A stretch of DNA of 64,000 bases, from the NCBI GenBank assembly GCA_965246875.1, contig CBDFFU010000006.1, forward strand, positions 372,001-436,000, in the 5' to 3' direction. Below, in pieces: positions 10,482 through 19,464 of the stretch (position 1 is the first letter of the stretch; every line of letters starts with the position of its first letter). Below the pieces are notes generated by a model. The model was not told where the DNA came from. It ran no database searches and saw nothing but the letters and a program-made list of their open reading frames with translations. This DNA is from DASWYT01 sp965246875. Its GTDB lineage: Bacteria; Pseudomonadota; Alphaproteobacteria; Micavibrionales; SZUA-601. A program made the position numbers and the translations under genes.

Positions 10482-12719
10482 TTATAATTTTGGTCGTGTG
10501 CCGAATGGCCTGAACAAGGTATCGTCCTTGATCAATGGCGCATCATAGCCGCCCAGATTGCGCAGACCAATACTAAACGTTACTCTGCTGTCACCACCGC
10601 CAAGTGCCCGGTCTGTCAAATCACGCTCCCCGCGCAAGGTCAAACGTAAGCATTCATTGCGGTATTGCAATGCCAAGCCAGCATTCAACAAACCGGCATC
10701 ACCGCTGAGATCATGGCGGGTATTGATGGCAGTCGACCATTTTTCCGTCAACCGTTTCGCTAGGTTCAAGCCAACCTGTTCACGACTTTCATCTAAACCG
10801 GTTCCTTCAATGGCAGAAGCTGATAAATAGCTGATACCGGCTTCATACGTCGGGCGTAAAACGGCCAGTTGCGCTTCCTGCCGTTCACTGGCGAAATTCG
10901 CATTATTCAACTGGAAACGGTAATCCAGATAAAATTTTTCCTGAAAGGTTGCCTCGATCTGTCCCACATAATCGGATCGGTTATCCTGCAGCCCCGATCC
11001 TTCAGGAAAAATAGAATTGTTGGTGAGACGATAACTTTGTCCCAAGGTGATAAATGCGCTGTTGTTGTCGCTGTAGCCACCAATTTTGACTCCGTAGGCG
11101 GCATGGTTGCCGCTTTCGACACGGTCCACACCAGGAAAACGCGAGTCGTCAAACAAATTGCTGGTGTCAATTTGAATGTCGCGGGAGTCTTCATTCGGAA
11201 TCGTGCCGTTTTGGGAAATATTTGGCGATAAAGTCAATGCGACTTTGGGCTCAATTAATGCCGTCACATTGCGCGATGGACGGACCATAGGATAAGATGA
11301 GGTTATCGTTGTGCTGGGGAACAGACGGGATACTGTTTGGTTAGGATCAGAACTTGCTGGATTGACCGGATCGTACGGTGAATTTTGCTGCACCCAATAA
11401 GTGTCGCTGCGCACCTTCGCTTCAACTGATGTTTTTAAGCCAATCGGGTTGATAATGTCATCGCGTTTCCAAGACGGGCTGAGTGACAAACGTGCCAAAG
11501 ATGGTTCGGAATCGCGCAGCAAATTGACCAATTGCGAATTGAAGCCCCAGCGTCCGCCTAGCAGAGCATTTGGATCGCCGTAACGCACATCTTCGACCCA
11601 TGGCAGAATATCCGGCTGCTGCGTCGTGATGTTTGGGCGCAAATCTTGAAAATAATTCGCGCTGATCCGGCTGAAATTCCGGTTATCGTAGCGTTCGGCG
11701 AACACTTCGTTATTCAGCACATCTTCCTGGCTGTAATCAAAATCTTTCAAATAGAAACGGTCGGATGCCCGACGGATATTGAAACCGGTCCGCCAGGTGT
11801 CAGTTAAACCGAAATCTCCCTCAGCAAATAAATGACCACGAAACGCGTCTTCTTTGACAATGTCATTGTCGCTATTGCGTACCGGGCTGTCATTGGCACT
11901 GCCGCTAATCTTTAAACGGCCACGATCAAACCGCTGACGCCATTGACCGCCGAGGATCGCGCCGTTTTTCTGGGTTGATGATACTTCAAGTGTCGCATCG
12001 CGATTAGGGTCAAGCGTGTAATAATAAGACCCGCGCACCATCGTGCCGATTTTGCTGTCAGCGGAAAATGTTGGTTCCAGAAAACCGGAACGGGCAACAA
12101 CTTGCGGTTCAGGATGCGAGAAATACGGCAGATAAACAACAGGTACGCCATACGCTTCAAAGCGCGCATTGTGATAATAAATATCCTGCGCGACGCGTTC
12201 ATCGACAACCTTGCTGGCGCGGATTTGCCACATCGGAGCTTTGCGCGGATCCTCCTTGCACAAATTACACGGGGAATACACAGCATTGCGCAACACGACG
12301 GTATTTGATGTCGGCTGTTCGACACTGCGTGCGGCAAAGCGGGATCCGTCGCTGAACATCAGCCCAATGTCATTCGCAAAACCCTGTTTTAAGGTGTTTT
12401 GCAATTCCATGTGTTTGGCGAAATACACCTGGCCTGTCTTGTCAACTAAACGAATATGACCGTTCGCTGTGACTTTGTCTTTGACCCGATCATAGGTGAC
12501 TTGATCAGCTAAAACGATTTGTCCGTCTTGGTAAATCTCGACATGGCCATCAGCGGCAAAAATATCAGCTTGTTGATCGTAGGTCACGGTGTCCGACTTG
12601 AAACTGATAGGATTGTCGTTTGATGTGACGGTGGGCGCGGCGTGTGCAACAAGGGGTGCTAACGCCATCAGCACAGCCAGATAAAACGTAATTTTTGTTT
12701 GAGGGTAAAATCCGGCCAT
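10482..12719 (-). CDS. lptD: LptD, LPS-assembly outer-membrane protein
   Basis: A 745-residue protein with a signal peptide (YLAVLMALAPLVAHA, cleaved near residue 27). An OstA/LptA-like jellyroll follows (SDTVTYDQQADIFAADGHVE, residues 40-150), then a long beta-barrel with aromatic strands. The CNLC block near residue 150 supplies cysteines like those that form LptD disulfides. The core PVVYLPYFSHPEP is diagnostic for the family. LptD with LptE inserts lipopolysaccharide into the outer leaflet. It sits in a minus-strand run after the helicase (12-base gap) and before a bitopic membrane gene. Its presence shows that the host makes LPS. Confidence 0.93.
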   Translation of the reverse strand: MAGFYPQTKITFYLAVLMALAPLVAHAAPTVTSNDNPISFKSDTVTYDQQADIFAADGHVEIYQDGQIVLADQVTYDRVKDKVTANGHIRLVDKTGQVYFAKHMELQNTLKQGFANDIGLMFSDGSRFAARSVEQPTSNTVVLRNAVYSPCNLCKEDPRKAPMWQIRASKVVDERVAQDIYYHNARFEAYGVPVVYLPYFSHPEPQVVARSGFLEPTFSADSKIGTMVRGSYYYTLDPNRDATLEVSSTQKNGAILGGQWRQRFDRGRLKISGSANDSPVRNSDNDIVKEDAFRGHLFAEGDFGLTDTWRTGFNIRRASDRFYLKDFDYSQEDVLNNEVFAERYDNRNFSRISANYFQDLRPNITTQQPDILPWVEDVRYGDPNALLGGRWGFNSQLVNLLRDSEPSLARLSLSPSWKRDDIINPIGLKTSVEAKVRSDTYWVQQNSPYDPVNPASSDPNQTVSRLFPSTTITSSYPMVRPSRNVTALIEPKVALTLSPNISQNGTIPNEDSRDIQIDTSNLFDDSRFPGVDRVESGNHAAYGVKIGGYSDNNSAFITLGQSYRLTNNSIFPEGSGLQDNRSDYVGQIEATFQEKFYLDYRFQLNNANFASERQEAQLAVLRPTYEAGISYLSASAIEGTGLDESREQVGLNLAKRLTEKWSTAINTRHDLSGDAGLLNAGLALQYRNECLRLTLRGERDLTDRALGGGDSRVTFSIGLRNLGGYDAPLIKDDTLFRPFGTRPKL

Positions 12720-12731
12720 GCAGTTTATTGC

Positions 12732-14192
12732 TTATGATCCCATGAAACCTGGCAAGTCAGACCCAAACCCACGTACGGAACTGTCATCCTCATCATTCAG
12801 ATCGCGCGGTGCCGGACGTGATGGCTGTGTTTTGGCGTATTGCGGCAATTGCTGCGGCGGACGGTCTTGTGGTGGTCTATCTTGTGGCGGTCGTTCTTGT
12901 GATCGCCGTGGACCACGATCCTGTTTTGGTTCAGGACGCGGGTGCTGTGGCTGCGCTGGTTTGCGATCAAATTGTTGTGGTGGACGCGGTACCGGAGCAG
13001 GCCGTGCCGCTGCGGGCATTTGTTGTTGTTGCGTATTCCGGCTGTGCAATTCCATCACCGGCAACACTTTCTCAATCAGTTTTTGAATCGCATCCAGATG
13101 CTTGTCCTGTTCCGGTGTCACCAGTGCAATTGTCTCACCGGTTTTGCCAGCACGTCCGGTACGCCCAATGCGATGCACGTAATCTTCGGAACTGAAGGGC
13201 AGATCGTAATTGATAACGCAGGCGACATCGTCAATGTCCAAGCCACGCGCGGCCACATCACTGCATACCACAATTTTCGCGGTGCCCGCTTTGAAGGCGT
13301 TCAAATTCTCATAGCGTTTGCTCTGTGGCATATCACCATGAATGGCAACACAGGCGTATTTTTGGGTATGCAGCACGCGATAGACTTTATCGACATCCTG
13401 TTTGCGGTTACAGAAAATCAACGTGCTTTGTTCAGGTTTCAATTGCAGCAAGGCAATCAAATCGTGGTTCTTATCCTTGACGCTCGTGCGCACAATATGT
13501 TGTGTCACGGTAGTCGCGGTTGACGACGGGCGGCTGACCGTGATTTGTTTTGGGTTGCTCAAAAACTTGTCGGCAATCGTTTTGATTGATGGTGGCATGG
13601 TGGCCGTAAACATCATCGTCTGACGCATCGTTGGCAACAATGTCCCGATTTTTTCGATATCGGGAATAAAGCCCATATCCAGCATGCGGTCCGCTTCGTC
13701 GATGACGAAAATTTTGACAGCGGTCAACAACACGCGCCCACGACTAATATGATCCAGCAAACGCCCGGGCGTCGCGATCAAGACATCGACGCCACGATCC
13801 AATAACGAAATCTGTTCACCCATCGCATCGCCACCGACCAAAAGCGCCGAGGTCAGGCCCGTATATTTGCCGTAGAGCGTAAAGTTTTCCTGAATCTGCG
13901 CCGCCAATTCGCGGGTCGGAGATAACACCAAGGCGCGGGGCATGCGGGCCTTGCTGCGCCCAGCCTGTAAAATTTCTAACAAGGGTAACGTAAACGATGC
14001 CGTTTTGCCGGTTCCGGTTTGCGCAATACCAATAATATCGCGCGTCATTAACGCTGGTGGAATAGCCTGCGCCTGAATTGGCGTGGGTGTCGTGTAGCCC
14101 ACTTCGATAATCGCCTTGAGCAACGTATCACTCAGGCCCAGATCAGCAAAGCTAATGGTTGGTGCAGTATCGGCTGTGTTGGTCGTTGTCAT
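12732..14192 (-). CDS. DEAD-box RNA helicase, RhlE-like
   Basis: A 486-residue ATP-dependent RNA helicase. The motifs are in order: Q motif (GYTTPTPIQ), motif I (AQTGTGKTASF), Ia (PTRELAAQ), Ib (ATPGRLLDH), II (VIDEADRMLDMGF), III (TATMPP), then SDVAARGLDIDD and HRIGRTGRAGKTG. The C-terminal 100 residues are a low-complexity Pro/Gln/Arg tail with tandem RPPQD units, which probably bind RNA. These enzymes remodel ribosomes or mRNA, often in the cold. The start at 14192 overlaps the parE stop (TGATG), so the two are translationally coupled. An upstream in-frame TTG at 14195 is less likely. Confidence 0.93.
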   Translation of the reverse strand: MTTTNTADTAPTISFADLGLSDTLLKAIIEVGYTTPTPIQAQAIPPALMTRDIIGIAQTGTGKTASFTLPLLEILQAGRSKARMPRALVLSPTRELAAQIQENFTLYGKYTGLTSALLVGGDAMGEQISLLDRGVDVLIATPGRLLDHISRGRVLLTAVKIFVIDEADRMLDMGFIPDIEKIGTLLPTMRQTMMFTATMPPSIKTIADKFLSNPKQITVSRPSSTATTVTQHIVRTSVKDKNHDLIALLQLKPEQSTLIFCNRKQDVDKVYRVLHTQKYACVAIHGDMPQSKRYENLNAFKAGTAKIVVCSDVAARGLDIDDVACVINYDLPFSSEDYVHRIGRTGRAGKTGETIALVTPEQDKHLDAIQKLIEKVLPVMELHSRNTQQQQMPAAARPAPVPRPPQQFDRKPAQPQHPRPEPKQDRGPRRSQERPPQDRPPQDRPPQQLPQYAKTQPSRPAPRDLNDEDDSSVRGFGSDLPGFMGS

Positions 14193-16159
14193 CAAATATC
14201 CAAATCTTTTGCAAACACGGCGTTGTCTTGAATGAAACGGAACCGTGTTTCCGCTTTTTTACCCATGAGATTTTGCACGAGTTCACGTGCATCGCTGTTA
14301 CTAGCCACATCGACAATCACGCGCATCAATTGGCGCTTGCGGTGGTCCATTGTTGTTTCTTTGAGTTGCGCGGCTGGCATTTCGCCAAGACCCTTGAATC
14401 GGCTGATGTCGATCTTGCGTTTCGCGTCAAAATCCTTGGCAATCATTTTATCTTTGTCAGCATCGTTCATCGCGTAAGCGGATTTTTTACCCTGCACCAA
14501 GCGATACAATGGCGGCTGCGCCATGAAGACACGGCCTGATTCAATCAGGCCTGGCATCTTGGTAAAAAAGAAGGTCAGCAACAATGATGCAATGTGCGCA
14601 CCGTCAACATCCGCATCGGTCATGATAATGATACGTTCGTAACGCAGATCATCCAGTTTGAAATGCTTATCGAGCTGGCAACCCAGTGCCACAGTCAAAT
14701 CCGAAATTTCCTGATTGGCCATCATCTTATCGTTTGAGGCACTTTCGACATTCAGGATTTTCCCTCGCAGTGGCAAAATAGCCTGCGTATTCCGGTCACG
14801 TGCGGTTTTGGCGGAACCGCCCGCTGACTCACCCTCAACGATAAAGATTTCTGTACCAATGGTGGAATTGCTGCTGCAATCCGCCAGTTTGCCGGGCAGC
14901 CGCAGTTTTTTCGTCGCCGTTTTGCGCGGCATGTTCTTCGCGTCTTTTTTCGCCAGACGCTCTTCCATTTTGAGCAAGATGCCATCAAGCAAGGCGCGTG
15001 ATGCAGCAGGATTATTGACCAGCCACAGATCCATCGGATCTTTCAAGGCATTCTCAACCCAGCGCGTCACTTCGCGTGACACCAACTTCTCTTTTGTCTG
15101 ACCCTGAAAATGCGGTTCACGAATAAACACCGACACAATGATGGCTGCACCCTGCAAGACATCTTCACCTGTCACTTTGGCGGCGGCCTTATCGCTGATC
15201 CGGTCACCATAGGTGCGAATGCCCGTCAATAATGCCTGACGCAACCCCGCTTCATGCGTACCACCTTGCGGCGTAACAATGGTGTTGCAATAGGAATGGA
15301 TAAAACCTTCGGCATCCTCTGGCCAGCACACAGCCCATTCCATCCGGCCATTCTTATCGGGGAAATTTGTTTCACCCTTAAAGATAGGACCAGGTTCGAT
15401 ATTGTTATCGGCCAGTTCTTCCAACAAGAATTGCGACAGGCCATGCGGAAAATGCAAAACAGCATTTTGTGGCGTATTGTCTTTAATCAGTTCTTTAGCA
15501 CAGCTCCAGTGAATGCTAACGCCGCTGTAGAGAAACGCTTTTGAGCGAACCAAGTGATACAACCGTTTCGGATGAAACACCGCACCTTTTTCAAAAATGC
15601 TGAAGTCAGGATAAAAGGTGAGGGATGTGCCGCGTTTTGTTGTTGGGCCGACGGTCAATAATTTTGATGTCGGTGTGCCACAGCTGTAGGTTTGGCGATA
15701 CAAAGTTTTATCGCGTGCGACTTCGACGATTAATTGATCGGATAACGCATTCACAACGGACACGCCAACCCCGTGTAGACCGCCAGACGTTTCATAGGCT
15801 TTGTTGGAAAACTTACCGCCGGAATGGAGTGTGGTTAAAATAACTTCCAGTGCGGATTGCTTGGGAAATTTTGGATGCGGGTCAATGGGGATGCCACGGC
15901 CGTTATCGGTAATCGTCATTGACCCATTGGCATTCATGATGACTTCAATTTTGCTGGCATGGCCGGCCACGGCTTCATCCATCGCATTGTCCAGCACTTC
16001 CACAACCAGATGCTGCAAAGCGCGGTCGTCGGTGCCACCCACATACATGCCGGGGCGGCGGCGGACGGGCTCAAGCCCTTCCAACACCTCGATGTCGGCA
16101 GCCGAATAGGAGTTCAAAGCAGAGTCTTTGGATTTTTTTGCAGAGAGAAGATCAGACAT
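14192..16159 (-). CDS. parE: ParE, DNA topoisomerase IV subunit B
   Basis: The 655-residue ATPase subunit of topoisomerase IV decatenates daughter chromosomes with ParC, which is not in this window. The GHKL ATPase motifs are VEVLDNAMDEAVAG, TDNGRGIPID and HGVGVSVVNALS. The TOPRIM parts are IVEGESAGGSAK, LPLRGKILNVE and IMTDADVDGAHI. The length and the absence of the large GyrB insertion fit ParE rather than GyrB. It heads a minus-strand unit with the DEAD helicase and lptD, and is divergent from the membrane gene at 16220. Confidence 0.93.
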   Translation of the reverse strand: MSDLLSAKKSKDSALNSYSAADIEVLEGLEPVRRRPGMYVGGTDDRALQHLVVEVLDNAMDEAVAGHASKIEVIMNANGSMTITDNGRGIPIDPHPKFPKQSALEVILTTLHSGGKFSNKAYETSGGLHGVGVSVVNALSDQLIVEVARDKTLYRQTYSCGTPTSKLLTVGPTTKRGTSLTFYPDFSIFEKGAVFHPKRLYHLVRSKAFLYSGVSIHWSCAKELIKDNTPQNAVLHFPHGLSQFLLEELADNNIEPGPIFKGETNFPDKNGRMEWAVCWPEDAEGFIHSYCNTIVTPQGGTHEAGLRQALLTGIRTYGDRISDKAAAKVTGEDVLQGAAIIVSVFIREPHFQGQTKEKLVSREVTRWVENALKDPMDLWLVNNPAASRALLDGILLKMEERLAKKDAKNMPRKTATKKLRLPGKLADCSSNSTIGTEIFIVEGESAGGSAKTARDRNTQAILPLRGKILNVESASNDKMMANQEISDLTVALGCQLDKHFKLDDLRYERIIIMTDADVDGAHIASLLLTFFFTKMPGLIESGRVFMAQPPLYRLVQGKKSAYAMNDADKDKMIAKDFDAKRKIDISRFKGLGEMPAAQLKETTMDHRKRQLMRVIVDVASNSDARELVQNLMGKKAETRFRFIQDNAVFAKDLDI

Positions 16160-16219
16160 GGTGCGGATTATGCCAGTTTAACGCTTGCAAACAAGAGGGC
16201 AGACGGGCAATCTGGCCCT

Positions 16220-17683
16220 ATGTTCAAAGATCTATTGCGCATAGTCCAGTCCCAAAAATCGGCCGCTTCACCATCAGAGGCAGCCCGAAAAACCATATCC
16301 GGGAAGACGAATACGACAAGCGCAAAAAAATCGTCTCCCGATGCCGAGGCAGTTAAGCGTTCCCGACGTGATAAACTGGTGTTTATAGGGCTGACAATTG
16401 CGGTCATTGTGCCTTATACGATTATCCAAAACCTCAGTAATACCTCACATGACGGAGCAAATCAGACGGAGTCAGTGATCCCGCTGGCGCAATTGACCGG
16501 CAAGATTGGTGCCCAGCCGCGCACACTGACACCGGAACAACAATTCCGTCGTGACAACAACAAAAATGTGTTGTTGAGTGACGGCAAGACGATTCCGGCC
16601 AACGTGGTGCAAGAGCGGACCAATCTGTTCCGTCAGGTGCCGTTCGGAGATACGGAGCTGGCATACGAAATGCGCCTGCCGACCAGCTGGGGGCAAAGCC
16701 GCTTCACGCAATATGGGTCACCAACGGCTGAAAAATATAAGGTTTTGACGAATATCGACCGGTTTTTCGGGCCAAGCCTGGAAGACAAGCGACCGTTCGT
16801 TTGGATGGAGGTTGAAGCACTCGACCGCTTGGTCACCGCCGAACAATACATGAACCAGTATCTAATCAAGCGCGGCATCACGCCTGAAGCTGTCAAGGTG
16901 TACGACGGTACACGTGCCGAGACGTTATTTATCCAGTCGCGTGATTACAGTTCATTCGTTGTGCGGGCTTTATTTGTCATGAATGGCGACCGGCTCATGC
17001 TGATTACATTTGGGGTGCCGATTGAAGAGTATAAGAATTACAAGGATATTATGGGGCTGACTTTGTCCTCCTATCGCATGTTACAAACAATCGAGCGGCA
17101 GCCAGAGCCAGTTGCCAGTTATAAGCTGCTGAACGTGTTGACCTTTGATTACCCATCACGCTGGCAAACCCGCAATCAGAACCGCACCAGCAGTTTGAAC
17201 CCGTCTGTCGAATTGGTATTGCCAACCGAATTGCAAGTTGCCGTCGATAATGTCAACCATATCCAGCAGATTGAAGGATTGATTCTGGTTAATGCCTGGC
17301 GTAACAGCCCGCTGTTCAACCGGGCTGTTTTGGAAGAAACGATTGTTAAACGCCTTCAGCAAAACCGCTTGAAATTGGAGGCTGTGTTGCAGCCGGATCA
17401 AGCGTTGCCAACACATGATGGTATGCTCCGTATGAGCCAGGCTATTTATATTGGACGGATCGACATCGCGGCTCCGACGACTGAAGAGTTTGGCATTATT
17501 CAAGATACCACCGGTAATCCGCGTCAGGAAATTTGGGTGACGACATTGGATAATGGCGATTATACGGCAGCGATTACCCTGCTGACTTGGCCGCAAACCA
17601 AAAACTATGTGAATTGGTCGTATAACGTGGCGGCCTACCAGAAAATCATTGATACGCTGAAATTACGGCAATCCATATACTAA
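16220..17683 (+). CDS. Unrecognised bitopic protein with two PsbP/DcrB-like domains
   Basis: The start chosen is ATG 16220, giving 487 residues; the longer frame to 15959 would run into parE. A Lys/Ser-rich cytoplasmic N-terminus precedes one membrane helix (KLVFIGLTIAVIVPYTIIQN, about residues 52-71). Two similar halves follow, each opening with a LPTSWG or DYPSRWQ strand motif and containing an amphipathic helix (TAEQYMNQYLIKRGI in the first half). This pattern recalls the PsbP/MOG1/DcrB fold, though that is inference. It is probably inner-membrane anchored with a periplasmic body. Its function is unknown and no partner is evident. Confidence 0.75.
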   Translation: MFKDLLRIVQSQKSAASPSEAARKTISGKTNTTSAKKSSPDAEAVKRSRRDKLVFIGLTIAVIVPYTIIQNLSNTSHDGANQTESVIPLAQLTGKIGAQPRTLTPEQQFRRDNNKNVLLSDGKTIPANVVQERTNLFRQVPFGDTELAYEMRLPTSWGQSRFTQYGSPTAEKYKVLTNIDRFFGPSLEDKRPFVWMEVEALDRLVTAEQYMNQYLIKRGITPEAVKVYDGTRAETLFIQSRDYSSFVVRALFVMNGDRLMLITFGVPIEEYKNYKDIMGLTLSSYRMLQTIERQPEPVASYKLLNVLTFDYPSRWQTRNQNRTSSLNPSVELVLPTELQVAVDNVNHIQQIEGLILVNAWRNSPLFNRAVLEETIVKRLQQNRLKLEAVLQPDQALPTHDGMLRMSQAIYIGRIDIAAPTTEEFGIIQDTTGNPRQEIWVTTLDNGDYTAAITLLTWPQTKNYVNWSYNVAAYQKIIDTLKLRQSIY

Positions 17684-17754
17684 ACACGCATTATTAGGTT
17701 TTTGGCAATATCACGGCAGCATACTAAAATTCCAACCGCAAACCAGGCGACCGA

Positions 17755-18531
17755 ATGTCCGTGCCAACTGCCCCTGCCATAGCCCTGATTGCCGGTGACA
17801 ATGATACTGCGCGTCAGGCCTTCGCCGACGTCATGCGCGTGGTTGATACTGTGCCGATTGATCAGGCTGACGTGATCGTGGTGCTTGGCGGCGATGGCAC
17901 GATGCTGCAAACCATGCACGATAATTTGCACCGCAATTTGCCGATTTACGGCATGAATTGTGGGTCGATCGGGTTTTTGCTCAATCTGTATTCACCGGAT
18001 TTTCTGACCAAACGCATTCTCAAGGCGCGTACGGTGACACTCAATCCGCTGATGATGACCGCTCACCGCAAAAATGGCGAAGTTGTGCAAGCCGCTGCCA
18101 TCAACGAAATTTCCCTGTGGCGGAATTCCCGTCAGGCCGCAAAATTATGCATCGATGTCGATGGTGTTAATCGCCTGGCTGAACTCATTTGCGACGGTGT
18201 GATGGTGGCAACACCAGCCGGCAGCACGGCGTATAATTTATCCGCCCATGGCCCGATTTTGCCGCTGCAATCACAAGCCTTGGCCCTGACGCCGATCTGC
18301 CCGTTTCGGCCACGCCGCTGGCGTGGGGCGATATTGAATCATGATGCTAAAATTACCCTGCGTGTGCTGGAACAGGATAAACGCCCGGTCCACGCCGCGG
18401 CAGACTCGCTTGAAGTAACGGACATTGAACGCGTGGAAATTTCCCGCAATCCCGACATGCATATCAATCTGTTATTTGATCCCGATCACTCGCTGGAAGA
18501 ACGTATTCTCAACGAACAATTCCTGGGTTGA
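17755..18531 (+). CDS. nadK: NAD kinase
   Basis: This 258-residue NAD kinase makes NADP from NAD and ATP. It has the GGDGTML motif near residue 44 (catalytic Asp), NCGSIGFLLN near 65 and the long family block CDGVMVATPAGSTAYNLSA near 147. The segment LTPICPFRPRRWRG and the ADSLEV block are typical of the alphaproteobacterial branch. It is full length for this branch, which lacks the N-terminal extension of the E. coli enzyme. It stands alone on the plus strand and is convergent with the secreted-protein gene at 18537. Confidence 0.93.
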   Translation: MSVPTAPAIALIAGDNDTARQAFADVMRVVDTVPIDQADVIVVLGGDGTMLQTMHDNLHRNLPIYGMNCGSIGFLLNLYSPDFLTKRILKARTVTLNPLMMTAHRKNGEVVQAAAINEISLWRNSRQAAKLCIDVDGVNRLAELICDGVMVATPAGSTAYNLSAHGPILPLQSQALALTPICPFRPRRWRGAILNHDAKITLRVLEQDKRPVHAAADSLEVTDIERVEISRNPDMHINLLFDPDHSLEERILNEQFLG

Positions 18532-18536
18532 ATGAC

Positions 18537-19301
18537 TTAGCGTTTTGGCGCTAAACCTGGATCCGCTGCGGGTAATGTATCGTCTTTCAAATCATCATCC
18601 ATCAAATTTTCCAGCGTACTGCTGGTGCTGGCAAACGCTTTTTCATCGCGCTTGTCCAGCAACAGGTGTGTTGCATCCAGTGGATCATACAGTTTGATTT
18701 CGATTAAATCGGCCATGATCGGTTTGACGATCTGGTCGCGATAAGTTGTAAAATTTGCGCTGTCGGCACCCAATGGTTTCAACGTCAATTCGATCATCGG
18801 CTGCTTTTTATCCAGTGCCATCTTTTGCAGGGCTGCCCAGTCACCGCCCCGGTAAAACGGAGCTTGTAGCGGTAAAACCATGCTGGCGGCATTGCGAATA
18901 AAGACGCCATATGTCACGTTTGCCACCTCGAAATTGATCGGGCTATCCGCATCCAAGTCTTTGAACTGAATGGTCTGAAGACTGGGGGCAATACTGTTGA
19001 TGGCAAAATTCTGCCGTACCGTAATCAAGCTGTTACGCTTTGTGGCTTGAAACACACCTTCTAATGCGTTGCGTTCTTGCGTAATGAGCGCATCACGGCC
19101 AAATTCGGGCGTGTTTTCTATTTTCGGGCTGGCTTTAGCCAGCGCGTTAAAGTCAGGTGGTACATTCAATAATTTGGCATAGAGCATCGCCACTTCCAGA
19201 GGAATGGTTGCTGGGCGAGCCGCTTCAACGGGATCCATCTGTGCCCACGCTGGTAGGCTGGTCAAAAAAAGACATAAAAATAATGCTGTCAGACGCGGCA
19301 T
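18537..19301 (-). CDS. Secreted hypothetical protein, possibly DUF4852 family
   Basis: A 254-residue protein with a clear signal peptide (LTALFLCLFLTSLPAWAQ, cleavage near residue 21). The mature part is an alpha/beta domain with VTYGVFIRNAASMVLPLQAP in the middle and IKLYDPLDATHLLLD near the end. Length, signal peptide and layout resemble the other secreted protein at 40799, and both may belong to DUF4852. That assignment rests on memory of the family and is uncertain. No catalytic motif is seen. Confidence 0.7.
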   Translation of the reverse strand: MPRLTALFLCLFLTSLPAWAQMDPVEAARPATIPLEVAMLYAKLLNVPPDFNALAKASPKIENTPEFGRDALITQERNALEGVFQATKRNSLITVRQNFAINSIAPSLQTIQFKDLDADSPINFEVANVTYGVFIRNAASMVLPLQAPFYRGGDWAALQKMALDKKQPMIELTLKPLGADSANFTTYRDQIVKPIMADLIEIKLYDPLDATHLLLDKRDEKAFASTSSTLENLMDDDLKDDTLPAADPGLAPKR

Positions 19302-19322
19302 AGCTGTTCTCCATAGAAGGCT

Positions 19323-19460
19323 TCATCCTATCAACGGATAAGTTAATTTTTTCCAGCATTCAGGGCAAGTCACGCCTGGAACTGGCAACGGCAACCCCTT
19401 GCGCTTGGGCTGGAAAGTCTTATCGTGACGAACCTGTATCTCATAACCATTGTGTGTCAT
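19323..19460 (-). CDS. Small CxxC protein divergent from pyk
   Basis: A 45-residue reading frame that is rich in Lys/Pro and ends in a CPECWKKLTYPLIG block. GGAGG lies 11 bases and AAGG one base upstream of its ATG at 19460. The frame continues upstream to 19595, but that would lie antisense inside pyk, so the short form is preferred. The CPEC pair could bind zinc. The evidence is limited to the ribosome site and plausible composition. Confidence 0.35.
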   Translation of the reverse strand: MTHNGYEIQVRHDKTFQPKRKGLPLPVPGVTCPECWKKLTYPLIG

Positions 19461-19464
19461 CCTT

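Noticed and set aside
12718..13523. Long plus-strand frames opposite the helicase and lptD
   Set aside because: They are antisense to clear genes, Gly/Cys-rich from the helicase low-complexity tail, and without ribosome sites.
15959..16219. Longer N-terminus for the membrane gene at 16220
   Set aside because: It would overlap the parE start on the other strand; the internal ATG fits the gap and gives a sensible topology.
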